From: an uncultured Caulobacterales bacterium
GTDB taxonomy: Bacteria > Pseudomonadota > Alphaproteobacteria > Caulobacterales > Maricaulaceae
Direction of reading: 5' to 3'
DNA length: 64,000 nt
Assembly (NCBI GenBank): GCA_938009235.1
Contig: CALLIK010000001.1
Span: forward strand, 1-64,000
The notes beneath the pieces were generated by a model. It saw nothing but the letters and a program-made list of their open reading frames with translations, was not told the origin of the DNA and made no database searches. Made by a program: the position numbers and the translations under genes. Below, piece by piece: positions 26,030-36,000 of the stretch; within the stretch, counting starts at the first letter, position 1, and every line of letters begins with the position of its first letter.

Positions 26030-29000
26030 TTAAAAGTCTTTTTTCCACTTCAGCGATAGGCTTTGATCATTGTCAGATTGAACACGTGAACGCAGAGCTA
26101 TGTTTTTACGGATTTCCCAATCAATGATTGCGCCTGTTTGATCTGTACCCGCCCCAGAGAAGACCTCGAGATAGACGTTTTTGGCGAGGTAGCGTCCGCC
26201 CACTAATTGCGCGTCCCCGTCTTCGTTTACATTGACACTCAACTGATTGATACCAAAGGCGTCGCGGACGCCTCCAAGTAAGTCAAACCCGCCGCCTGTC
26301 CCTGAAAACTGGGCCAATGCGCCAGCCAGTTGTGCCGCCTCTATCGCAGAAAGCTCTGTGGCAGATCGGTCAAACAAGAGGGCCGATAGGATTTCATCCT
26401 GCGGGCGTTCTGGCGTGCTTGAAAGCTCAATGTCTGGGGCCTCAACCGTCCCCCCGATCGTCACATTCGCCTCTATATTTTGTGTTTGCGTGACCGCCTT
26501 GAAATCCACTTTCGCGCTCGGTAGGTCACCATCAAATGTGATAGTCCCCGTTTCAAATTCTAGCGTCTTACCCGCAAGCTTATATCCGCCGCGCACAACC
26601 TTGGCCTCACCGTAAAATAAAGGCTCGGTTACTGTCCCTTGAATTTTGGCTTCAACCGCCATTTCAACGTCTATGCCCTTGCTACGAACATAAATCTTAC
26701 GCGGCGCGCGAATGTTGATATCCAAATTTATTGGCGTCGCAGGGGCCTTAACCGTAATGACATCCTTTTGATTGGGGAGGTTGATTTCATCCACTTCAAT
26801 TTCAATCACGCTGACTGTGCCTTGAACAAATTCTTTGACCTCAACATTGCTGAGGGTGACATCGCCTGACAAAGTTGCATCTATGGACCCACTCACAAAT
26901 TTCAAAGTGCCTTTAACTTTGGCCTCAACATCGCGTCGGTCTAATGCACGGAAATTGCTAGCTTTAATGTCCATTTCGCCAATAGGGCGACCAAATTCTC
27001 CAAGCTTAAACTCACCTGTCCCTGACAATGTTCCGTCATCAGCATCGGCTATGAAAAAGTCACTGACAGACAAGCTCTCATTGGTAAACTTCGCCTTGAG
27101 ACGGCCTTGACGAATACGGGTTCCGAGCTCTGGCATTTCAAAGCGAATATCATCTCCCTGCGCGTTGCCTTGGATACGGGGATTGGCGGCTGTCCCTGCG
27201 ATTGTAATATCGGCCAATAATGACCCGCCAAGTTCAGCATCGCTCGGCGTAAAGAGGCCAAAAATAGAGGCGGCCGCGCCTGAGGTGGAAAACTGTCCTT
27301 TAATGGGCGCGTCCATATTCAAACGTGTTCGCGTAAGGGTCTGCGTAGATGACAAAGGCACCCGAAGATCGCCCTCGGTTTTGAACCGCGACACAGCAGT
27401 GGCTGTTAGGGTGATGTCGGCGTGCTCCCCATTGATGACGGTACTAAGGCTGCCCGTCACCCCCTTGCCTTTATCAACATCAAAGCCGCGCCAATCCGTT
27501 AAGCTCACAGTGCCGCCGCCCTGAAGGGATGAGCCAGCTTGGGTGGCGAGGTCAATATCCGCACTGATTTGCCCACGTGTATCGGCAAGGCTACCAGGCA
27601 TCGGGATTAAAGTGACGGGCAATGATTTTGCCTTGAGTTTTAATCGTTCCTCAGTCCCACTACGTGTGTAATCCAAATCAACTGTCCCACCTGATATGAG
27701 TAAAGGCGCGCTCAGGCTTATGTTTCCAGATGAAAATGTGGCCGTTGTAGGAGTTTCTGTTGTGACCGTTATCGCCCCGTATTTCACCTGCGGCAGTGTT
27801 GTTGCTTTGAAGCCTTCATCAAGATTTTGAGTCAGAGTGAAAGGCGCATCCACCTCAAAGCTACGCAAGAACAAAGTGTCACCGCGCTGTCCTTTAGCTT
27901 TCGCCACGCCCTCCAATGAGGACAGTGTCCCCGCAGCATTGGCGGACAGAAAATCGAGTTCAAACCCTGCAAAAGCGATCTGTTTAGCGTCCGCAGTAAA
28001 CTCGATACCTTGCTTCCCTGCGGCATTAGAAAGCGTCAGAGCAGCGCGCGCATATTGCCCGTCTCGCTCGGGTAAGTTCAAATTGAGTGTGCCCGTCGCA
28101 ATGTTTCCGCTCGGAAGTTGCACATCACCCTTAGCCGTGAGCCGACCCCAGGCAAGGTCGATATCATTGGCAACATAGACACCCGATTCTGACGCGAACT
28201 GCGAACTGAAAGAAAGAGGCCCCTGTTCTGTGTCTGCCTCTATTTGGACGGGGCCTTTGGGTGCGCTCAAGATATCTGTAATTTCTGTCCGAAGGCGCAC
28301 GTCTTTTAAAACATAATTTTGCGCAGTTACAGAACCCGCTTTAGCCTCGAGCCGCAAGGCAGGGTCAGACAGAGATCCCGTAACGGTAAAGCTCGCCTCT
28401 GCGCCGTCATCAATCATAACCGACTTATAACTAACGAGCGCAGATATGATGGCTTCGCCTATGAGGTCGAGACGGTCATTGAGCGTCCCTGCAAAAGCGG
28501 CGCGGATATTGTCTCCAATGATGCTGACCTCTGATATTTTTAGACCATCATCCGAAGGGCTGACATTCGCTTTAAAAACGATCTGTTCACCGATCAGTCC
28601 GCCAATAGGGTCAGCAGCAGCGGTGCTTGGACGAAACACACCGTCCGCGGTGATAGCGAGCTGTGAGCCCAAGGTTTTTTGCACAGCCAAATCAGCGTTT
28701 AACCTGCCTTCTGGAATAGACCCTGCCGCTTTGATAGCCGCAGCGCCTTTAACTGTAATGTCTAAGTTTTGTCCATCTGTCGTCAGTGTGCCCTGCCCTG
28801 TGACTTGATTGAGGCCACTTACGAGATCAAAACTATCCAGTGAAAGGCGGCTCTCTGTCGTATTAAAATGGCCCGAAGATTTCAGCTGCGTCAGTGCCGC
28901 CAAATTAATCGGCAGGGCCACCGCTGTAATGATGTCCGTGACTGTGAAATCAGTTTTGAAATCATATAGCCCCTTCTCCGTTTGCGACGCGCTTAAAGGC

Positions 29001-30166
29001 CCTCTTATCTTTGAGGCAGAGCCATGAGGGGTTGTCAAATTTTTCACATTTACACGGGCGGAAAATCCATAAGGCGCATCTATATCAACCTGACCATTTA
29101 CCGAAATGCGTCCGACGTCATACCCTTCGGGCAGCGTTATAATTGACGACGCTTTGTCCGCCTTGATATCCACATTAACGGCGGCAGGCAAAAATCCGTC
29201 TTCTGGTAAATTACCCCTTACGCCAAAGGATAGACCCGGCGCATTTAATGTAGCTGTAAAAGCTTTCGCGTTGTCACGGTCGACTTTAAATGTCGTCTCA
29301 AGATTGGAACCAAGCTGTAGACTACCAATATCAAAGGCAGGCCAGTTATCCAGATTAACGTTAGCCTTCACCGTAACATGACTGGCCACCCAATTCGCAT
29401 CTGTGGTCAAGGCGGCTTCATTACCGAAGACAAGCTTAGCCGTTCCGCTGCCCTCAGTATAATCACCACTAATTGTACCCGTCCCGCTAACGTCGCTCGG
29501 CGATTTGAGCAGGCTTGCGATAGGTCCGCCCGCCGCGCCTTCAATCTCGAACAGACCCGTCATCGCGCCCTGCTCTGTTCGCGTAAAATTCAGATCGAGA
29601 ACGTCCCCCGCAACATCAAGGCGCGCCGCTTTGATCACAGCAGAGGCTGCGCCGTTACTCTCAGAAATAAGTTCCCCTGCACTTGTAAGGCTCAGACTTT
29701 GTCCGATCAAAGCCTCGTTAAGCTTGACGGACGCCAGAGCATAATTTTCTAAGGTTATCTTGGGCAAAGGTTCAGTGCTAGTACTGGCGTTCAAAACAGG
29801 CTTGCGCAGCACATCTGTAGTCTCAATGGTCAGGTCCTGAATCCAAACGTGACCTTTCAGAAACGCGAGCGGTTTCCATGTCATGTCGAAATTCTCTAGC
29901 TGTAACCAATCGCCGTCTTTATCTTTGATTGTGATTTGATCAATTGAGATCGCTTTCAATGGGTCGCCAGAAAGACCTAAGATCTGTACTGCTTGAATGG
30001 GGCCAAAGGATCGCGAATTGATCTGGTTTTCTATGAAACGCGAACCAGACGCCGTTGTGATAAAAATACGCAAGATAATCATCAGGACGATGAGCAGCAG
30101 GAGACAACACAACAGTGCCAAGCCTACCCGCTTTGTCCATGATGCCTTTTTTACAGCCTCCGGCAT
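26030..30166 (-). CDS. tamB: Translocation and assembly module inner-membrane subunit TamB
   Basis: 1378 residues. One N-terminal membrane helix (about 15-35) is followed by a very long, repetitive beta-rich periplasmic stretch and a C-terminal DUF490/TamB domain (about residues 1050-1378) that ends LKWKKDF. This is the AsmA-like bridge protein that spans the periplasm to TamA and helps insert outer-membrane proteins or move lipids. Its ATG overlaps the tamA stop (TAATG), so they are one transcription unit. The giant outer-membrane protein 3 kb upstream on the same strand is a possible client. The assignment rests on domain order and partner. Confidence 0.92.
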   Translation of the reverse strand: MPEAVKKASWTKRVGLALLCCLLLLIVLMIILRIFITTASGSRFIENQINSRSFGPIQAVQILGLSGDPLKAISIDQITIKDKDGDWLQLENFDMTWKPLAFLKGHVWIQDLTIETTDVLRKPVLNASTSTEPLPKITLENYALASVKLNEALIGQSLSLTSAGELISESNGAASAVIKAARLDVAGDVLDLNFTRTEQGAMTGLFEIEGAAGGPIASLLKSPSDVSGTGTISGDYTEGSGTAKLVFGNEAALTTDANWVASHVTVKANVNLDNWPAFDIGSLQLGSNLETTFKVDRDNAKAFTATLNAPGLSFGVRGNLPEDGFLPAAVNVDIKADKASSIITLPEGYDVGRISVNGQVDIDAPYGFSARVNVKNLTTPHGSASKIRGPLSASQTEKGLYDFKTDFTVTDIITAVALPINLAALTQLKSSGHFNTTESRLSLDSFDLVSGLNQVTGQGTLTTDGQNLDITVKGAAAIKAAGSIPEGRLNADLAVQKTLGSQLAITADGVFRPSTAAADPIGGLIGEQIVFKANVSPSDDGLKISEVSIIGDNIRAAFAGTLNDRLDLIGEAIISALVSYKSVMIDDGAEASFTVTGSLSDPALRLEAKAGSVTAQNYVLKDVRLRTEITDILSAPKGPVQIEADTEQGPLSFSSQFASESGVYVANDIDLAWGRLTAKGDVQLPSGNIATGTLNLNLPERDGQYARAALTLSNAAGKQGIEFTADAKQIAFAGFELDFLSANAAGTLSSLEGVAKAKGQRGDTLFLRSFEVDAPFTLTQNLDEGFKATTLPQVKYGAITVTTETPTTATFSSGNISLSAPLLISGGTVDLDYTRSGTEERLKLKAKSLPVTLIPMPGSLADTRGQISADIDLATQAGSSLQGGGTVSLTDWRGFDVDKGKGVTGSLSTVINGEHADITLTATAVSRFKTEGDLRVPLSSTQTLTRTRLNMDAPIKGQFSTSGAAASIFGLFTPSDAELGGSLLADITIAGTAANPRIQGNAQGDDIRFEMPELGTRIRQGRLKAKFTNESLSVSDFFIADADDGTLSGTGEFKLGEFGRPIGEMDIKASNFRALDRRDVEAKVKGTLKFVSGSIDATLSGDVTLSNVEVKEFVQGTVSVIEIEVDEINLPNQKDVITVKAPATPINLDINIRAPRKIYVRSKGIDVEMAVEAKIQGTVTEPLFYGEAKVVRGGYKLAGKTLEFETGTITFDGDLPSAKVDFKAVTQTQNIEANVTIGGTVEAPDIELSSTPERPQDEILSALLFDRSATELSAIEAAQLAGALAQFSGTGGGFDLLGGVRDAFGINQLSVNVNEDGDAQLVGGRYLAKNVYLEVFSGAGTDQTGAIIDWEIRKNIALRSRVQSDNDQSLSLKWKKDF

Positions 30167-31956
30167 TAAAACGCCTGCCCGATAGAGATGTAGACTTGGA
30201 AGCTATTATCTCCATCGCGTTTATTTAAGGGGATCGCGATATCTGCCCGAAGCGGGGCAAATGCCGTATGATACCGAACGCCAACACCCGCGCCGTATCT
30301 CACGTCATTGAAGGTTGGTAGATCACTACTGACGACACTGCCCGCATCCACAAAAGCCACTGCGCCAAGTGCACTCTCGCCGTGATAACGAAGTTCTGCG
30401 CTGACCTCGGTAATGGAACGCCCGCCAATCGTATCGCCGCCTGTGTCCAGAGGCGAAATAGATTGATACCCAAAGCCGCGTACTGATCCCCCGCCGCCGC
30501 CATAAAATCGGCGGTTCAGCGGTACAGACGCTTGATCAGCTCCAAAAATTGTTGCCGCTTTCACGCGTCCTGCGACAACGAGACTTTTCGACACACGTTG
30601 ATAATGACTCACGCCCGCCTCAACTGTGGTGAACACCCCATTCTCTTCAGCAAAATTATAGGTCGGGACTGTATCCACTTCTATATGAAGGCCTTTTTCG
30701 GGGTCAAAAATTGAATTGCGTGAATCATATTCCGCGCGGCCTAATCCTTCAAAAAGATAGGCATTTACCTCGACATCACTCTCTTCAAACCGCGAGGCTT
30801 CTAGACCTGCGCCTAGGCTCACTTTAAATTTCCTTGAGACTTTCTGCGTCAATAATCCGTTCAAGCTAACGCGCTCTCCCGTGAACGCATCCGTATCCTC
30901 ATGAGCAACTTCAGCGCCTAGATCGAGAGCGCGGTCATCGCGAAAAAAGTAAGGGATGTTATAATCGACGCCTAGTTGGATTTGGTTCGTCTTCACCGTC
31001 GTCGACAGTAATAGAGTCTGGGCATAGCCAATAAAATTACGGCGCTCATAGGACAGATCAACCCCAGTCCCATCCGTCGTCGAATACCCAAGCTCGCCGG
31101 TGATAGTGTTGATGTTGCCCTGCTCAACATTTAAAATGACATTGCGTGTAACCGTCCCGTCGGCATTGGGCGTTTTATCATTAGATAAAACCGCATTCGC
31201 ACTATTAAATGCACCCGTCACAGTGACACGGGTCGAGAGCTTGCTGAGTTTTCCGCTATTGTAGATGTCGCCTTCATCGAAGGGGGCAATCATTTTTGGC
31301 CAACCCTTAGCCAAATAAGCCGACCCAGTCGGTTCAATTGTACCAAATCGCGTTTTGTCGCCGACCTTCAACTTATATTCAACGCCCATAGTTTTGGCCG
31401 CATGATCGACAATTGCTTGACGCGGTAGGGTCGTTGTCTCTGGATATCCATGCGTCCTCAGATATGTCACCACCCGAAGCTCTGCTGCAACAACATCTGC
31501 TGCAATGGCGGGTTTACCGAGGGCAATCATACCGGTTTCACTGACCTTAGTTTCGACATCAGGTACATTATCTTGATAGGCAATCGAGACGTTCGAAAAT
31601 GTGAATTGAGGTCCAGGGATAATAACTAAAACAGGGTTTGGAGGGCGTCGTGCTGCCTCATCACTCTCGGATGTAAACGCGTCAATTCGAGCTTTGATTT
31701 CAGCCCCGTAATAGCCTTGAGACCGCATAACGGAGCGGGCTTTTTCAGCCGCTATCTCTGCGCGCCGCCGAGCCTGTGACAATGAACGCGCCGGAGTGTC
31801 TGCCTCGCCAATCACGCTGAGTAGCAACGTGCGCATCTCGGATGAGACGTCACCTTCAATCGCGGTCAATGGGCTCGCGGCATAGGCCAGCTGCCCCGGC
31901 AGGACTATTGCCACGCCGAGCGCCAAAGCGCGCATGAATGTCATTTTACGGATCAA
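30166..31956 (-). CDS. tamA: Translocation and assembly module outer-membrane subunit TamA
   Basis: 596 residues: signal peptide ending QLAYA, POTRA-type repeats (about residues 30-280, for example VVTYLRTHGYPETTTLPRQA), then an Omp85/BamA-superfamily 16-strand barrel. RRFYGGGGGSVRGFGYQSI (about 500) is the conserved VRGF-type lid-lock motif, and the chain ends FQVYISIGQAF with a terminal Phe. It works with TamB encoded immediately downstream. Omp85 proteins catalyse insertion of beta-barrels into the outer membrane, and the TamA subgroup favours large autotransporter-like clients. Confidence 0.92.
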   Translation of the reverse strand: MIRKMTFMRALALGVAIVLPGQLAYAASPLTAIEGDVSSEMRTLLLSVIGEADTPARSLSQARRRAEIAAEKARSVMRSQGYYGAEIKARIDAFTSESDEAARRPPNPVLVIIPGPQFTFSNVSIAYQDNVPDVETKVSETGMIALGKPAIAADVVAAELRVVTYLRTHGYPETTTLPRQAIVDHAAKTMGVEYKLKVGDKTRFGTIEPTGSAYLAKGWPKMIAPFDEGDIYNSGKLSKLSTRVTVTGAFNSANAVLSNDKTPNADGTVTRNVILNVEQGNINTITGELGYSTTDGTGVDLSYERRNFIGYAQTLLLSTTVKTNQIQLGVDYNIPYFFRDDRALDLGAEVAHEDTDAFTGERVSLNGLLTQKVSRKFKVSLGAGLEASRFEESDVEVNAYLFEGLGRAEYDSRNSIFDPEKGLHIEVDTVPTYNFAEENGVFTTVEAGVSHYQRVSKSLVVAGRVKAATIFGADQASVPLNRRFYGGGGGSVRGFGYQSISPLDTGGDTIGGRSITEVSAELRYHGESALGAVAFVDAGSVVSSDLPTFNDVRYGAGVGVRYHTAFAPLRADIAIPLNKRDGDNSFQVYISIGQAF

Positions 31957-32084
31957 CGAGGTCTCAAAATATCACTTAATATTATAACGCGTGAATAGAG
32001 ACTGGGGTCCTTACCGTCACGTCTTTTAAACACGATAATTACAAAGGAGACTGACGTATAAGCTAGCTCACTTTACATATCGTT

Positions 32085-32621
32085 CTAAACTAAAGAGGCC
32101 CGTATCGATGCAACGGATAGGTAGAGACGGTTGGGGTGGGACTGTAGCGGTTGGAAGCCAAAATTTTTATAAAACTTGAACCGCTTCGCCATCAGCTCAA
32201 GATTCCCGCACGCTAAAACATCCAATACAACAACAGCGGTTGCCACGGTCTCAGACGCACGCAGAACACGTTTGAGAGCATCTGCCAAAACAAGCGCGCC
32301 TAAGCCCTCCCCCTGACGCGTCGCGTCTATCCCCATCATTGAAATAAAGGCTGCAGGAATTTGGCCATGTCCGGGCGCGGTGCGTTTATATTTGGGCGGT
32401 AAGGCTCCAAAATGTACTGCGTGAGCGTTTAGCGTGTAATAGCCAATCACAGTTTCAGGGGCCGCCGTGTCAACCATAACGAAGAAGCTGACATTCCCCG
32501 CTTTGGAGAGTTTACCCGCCGTCTTTCGGAAATATTGATCTACGGCATCAATGCCAGATTCAAACAGATCGCGTTTATGGCGTGACCGATCAAAGGCTTC
32601 AATGCGAAGTGAGGCACTCAT
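32085..32621 (-). CDS. GNAT acetyltransferase toxin (TacT/AtaT-like)
   Basis: 178 residues, a single GNAT fold. The acetyl-CoA loop is visible as GIDATRQGEGLGALVLADAL (about residues 98-117), and the C-terminal KFYKNFGFQPLQ with a conserved Tyr-Phe pattern is typical of toxins that acetylate aminoacyl-tRNA and block translation. The gene starts 28 bases after a DUF1778 antitoxin gene, the normal order for this toxin-antitoxin class. The operon lies between tamA and the giant surface-protein gene, so it could act as a stabiliser of this region. Specific tRNA targets cannot be told from sequence. Confidence 0.88.
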   Translation of the reverse strand: MSASLRIEAFDRSRHKRDLFESGIDAVDQYFRKTAGKLSKAGNVSFFVMVDTAAPETVIGYYTLNAHAVHFGALPPKYKRTAPGHGQIPAAFISMMGIDATRQGEGLGALVLADALKRVLRASETVATAVVVLDVLACGNLELMAKRFKFYKNFGFQPLQSHPNRLYLSVASIRASLV

Positions 32622-32649
32622 TTTTTACGCGCGTCAGTCTACCGCTATT

Positions 32650-32946
32650 TCACTGGCTCTCAACCTGAAGAGCATGACGTTTCATAGCGTCTGTGAGCGC
32701 AGGAATGGCCCTTGGCGCATTGATGGCCTCAAAGAATGACGCGTGGTCAATGGGCGCGAGCTGCGTGCGCTCATGGGCTTCTATGATCGCCTCTGCCCGC
32801 TCGACCAAGGAACGGCGCGTGAACTCAGAGAGATTGACGCCAGACAAACGCGCGGCCTTTTCGACACGCTGTTTGGATTCAAGCTGCAGCCTAACTTCGA
32901 AGCGTTCTGATTTCGCTTGAGGTGATTTCTGCGCTGCGATCGTCAT
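32650..32946 (-). CDS. DUF1778 ribbon-helix-helix antitoxin (TacA-like)
   Basis: 98 residues. The N-terminal SERFEVRLQLESKQRVEKAA with LSGVNLSEFTRRSLVERAEA is the DUF1778 ribbon-helix-helix DNA-binding part (about 13-55). The tail (for example DHASFFEAINAPRAIPALTD) is the usual toxin-wrapping segment that blocks the GNAT active site. The 23-base palindrome at 32974-32996, just upstream of its start, is the expected binding site for autorepression. It is the first gene of the toxin-antitoxin operon. Confidence 0.88.
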   Translation of the reverse strand: MTIAAQKSPQAKSERFEVRLQLESKQRVEKAARLSGVNLSEFTRRSLVERAEAIIEAHERTQLAPIDHASFFEAINAPRAIPALTDAMKRHALQVESQ

Positions 32947-32973
32947 AAGGTAATCCTGTTGTTACAAGAAGTA

Positions 32974-32996
32974 ATGTACGGCAGTAAGCCGTACAT
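32974..32996. promoter_or_regulatory. Operator of the toxin-antitoxin operon
   Basis: ATGTACGGC (32974-32982) and GCCGTACAT (32988-32996) are perfect inverted arms around AGTAA. They lie 28-50 bases before the antitoxin start, the right place for binding by the ribbon-helix-helix antitoxin. Confidence 0.75.
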
Positions 32997-33027
32997 GTCA
33001 ATAAATGAAATCGAGCGCCTTTGATCC

Positions 33028-36000
33028 TTAGAATTTACCCACCATATTCAGATACCAACCGAACTCATTGTCATCGTCGAGCGCGCCAAGGTATTGCTCT
33101 TCTATGCCGCCCCAGGTTACGCCAAGACCCAGCTTCGCATTGTCATTAATATGACGATAGACGCCCGCCTGCCCGCCTGTACGTTGGATCACGCCATTGC
33201 CGATATCCAACCAACGACCTTCAACATGCGCATCCCATTGATGCGTCACGTGATAGTCTAGGCGCAAGACGGCTAAGTCAGCTTCGGACTTTGTAAAGTC
33301 GAGACTTTCACGGTTCGATGTAACCGATCCTGAACGATGCGCATATTTACCGCCAAACGTCCATTTTGGAGTGACATCGTAAGCTGCATCGACGGAGATG
33401 ATTTCCGACTTCTGACGATAGTTTACCGTTTCCCCACCAAAGCTCTGGCTCGTTGGAGACAGATCTTCAAGATAGGTATATTTGGCCAAGAGGTTAAAGC
33501 GGTCATCCCAAATTGGGCGATATGCCGCCGCAATGGAGCCTTCCGTAAACTCGGCTTCATTAAAGTCTATTGGGCCAAAGTCACCAAAGTCCGTTTGTTT
33601 TGACAAAGCCCTATTGAACTTACCTTGTAGGCGAAGTTCTTCGGACGCCTGATACTGCGTTGTGCCACGTAGCAACCAAGTCTGACGCTGCTCATTTGTT
33701 GTGGTATCCTCGTCTTGACGCCACTCCGCTGCAAAACCAGCCTTGAAGCGTTCATTCGCAAAACCAGTTGAAACAGCGATAGCTTCGCGGTCCAAGTTAT
33801 CCACCTGCCCCACTTCGCCTGACAAGCTCAAATTCCAGTCTCCTGGGCTCCAGTCGATGCCATAGGCGTGTGTAAGGCCGTTAAGACCACTATTATTGAA
33901 CTGCATGCGCTCCTCACCAAAGATGGACAGCGCATCTGTATAACGCTTACGTGCGCCTACATTCAATGTGCCGTAATTACCTGCCGGTTGCGCCCGTAGC
34001 GGTAGATCATAGGAGAGATAGAGCTCGTCTCCATCTTCCTCTTCTCGGCGCAAGCTCGCGCGGAGGCCCAGACCATCTTCGCCTGTACTGATTTCGCCAC
34101 CGCCCGAGAGGGTCTTGGATAAGCGCACTTCAGCCCCTACGCCCAAACGATCCGTGGTCCGTGTGTTATTACCCGTAAGACCCACTTGGCCAAAGCCATA
34201 AATCTTACCATCTTTGCCGAACTTATGCTCACCGCGAAGTCCAAAGGAGGCACCTGAGTTACCGCTCGCATCATCATTATATGACACTCCAGCACTCACA
34301 GTTGTGTCTTCACTAATCGCATAATCAACACGTGCTTCAGCAAAACTGTTTGTTCCGATTAATTCGCTATCAGAAATATCCGCACGTGCAGAGACATCCA
34401 AATCTTTAGACAGCACAATATTTATTCCGCCCCCAAACTGCTCAACCGATTGGTTAGTAGCTTCAGCATAACCGGCAAAACCAGCCTGACGATTACGCCA
34501 GTAAACATAGGACGATCCATCAAGATCAGAAATTTCAGCAAAGTTCACAGCCGCTTCGATAGCATAGGCCATAGCTGACACATCATCATTGCCAAAGGTA
34601 AGGCCGCCGCGATCTGCGTCATTATAAGTAAACCCGCCATCCACTGAGGTGAAAGTTTCTACACCGAGGCCTTCGCTACGGGCAATTTCGCCCTTGATGT
34701 ATGTACCTGCTGCATATTGTAGGGTCAGGTCCATCTCATAGAGATCAGATTCCAAACCGCCCTCGTCCGCATGATTATACGTCGCACCAAATTTGATGTG
34801 ATCGCCGAACCAACGTTTGGCACGCGCGCCATAAATCGCGCCATTATCATTGGTGCCAAATACGGGCGAATATTCATAGTCAGCGACGAGTACTTGAGCG
34901 TCACCGCTCTGCGTACCATCCGTGAACAAACGACCATCATCGCCTGTGCTGCCTAATGCAATAGATAAAATTATACGGCCTTGGATAAAGTCCAGATCAT
35001 AATCTGTACCATATTGCAGACGACGGCTTTCGATCACGAGACCTGATACAGAATCGCGGGTTTCCAAGCGTAGCTGTTCCGAGCCAATCGAAATATCGCC
35101 GTGACGGAGATAATACACTGAACCGCCCGTACCGCGCAGCTCGTCACGTGCCTGACGCGTTCCGCCTTCAGCTATGAAACCTGTCACTTCAGTCCGAGAG
35201 TCGCCCAATGTTGTAAAGGCGTTCTCATCCCAATTGAGTTTCGCACCATAGAGCGTGCGGTTGACGCGTGCGAATTCCGTATCATTGAAATTCGTCTGGT
35301 AATTACCCCAAAGCGCGTAATCATCATCGCGTTCAATCCGCGCATATATACGGCCAGATGTTGGCGCATCCTGCTCAATGACAGAATTGTCGCCATACGT
35401 CGGATAGTAACGATCAGGGTCAAGACGACGCAGGAGTTGATCCAAGTTCTTATCATCCAATGTAGAAACCAAATCACCTAGGCCAGCTTCGCCTGTGTCG
35501 GCTGTGGCTGTGACGGTCCAACGATCATTCAAGCGGGACCGTACATAAAATGCCACGCGGCCTTCTTCGAATGTCTTGTCCGACCCAATGCGTTCACCGA
35601 TGGTGGCTTCAACTTGGGCCACATAAAACGTGTCACGCGATTTCACGTCGACAGATCTAATAAGAGTTTGCTGACCCGCAAGGATCGTCACAGACTGGTT
35701 GCCAGCTGGTAAGAGCTGTTCCGCAACAAAACGTCCATCACTATCGATACGGACGGCTTGGCCCATCACAATGGCAGTTTCGCCTTTTACGTTGCGGCCA
35801 TAGACCCTGACGGCCCCGCCGCGCACACGCACATTAGATGATTCAAGTGTGTTCTGCCCAAATGTACCAGACGCACTTTCAACCCACTCAGCAAAGCTCA
35901 GGTCAAACTCAGCATCGCCAATCCGAAGACGTTTAGGTGCCGTTTGGTCAAAGGCGCCATCTGGAGCCGTGGCTCGTAGGACATAATGAACTTGTTCGGG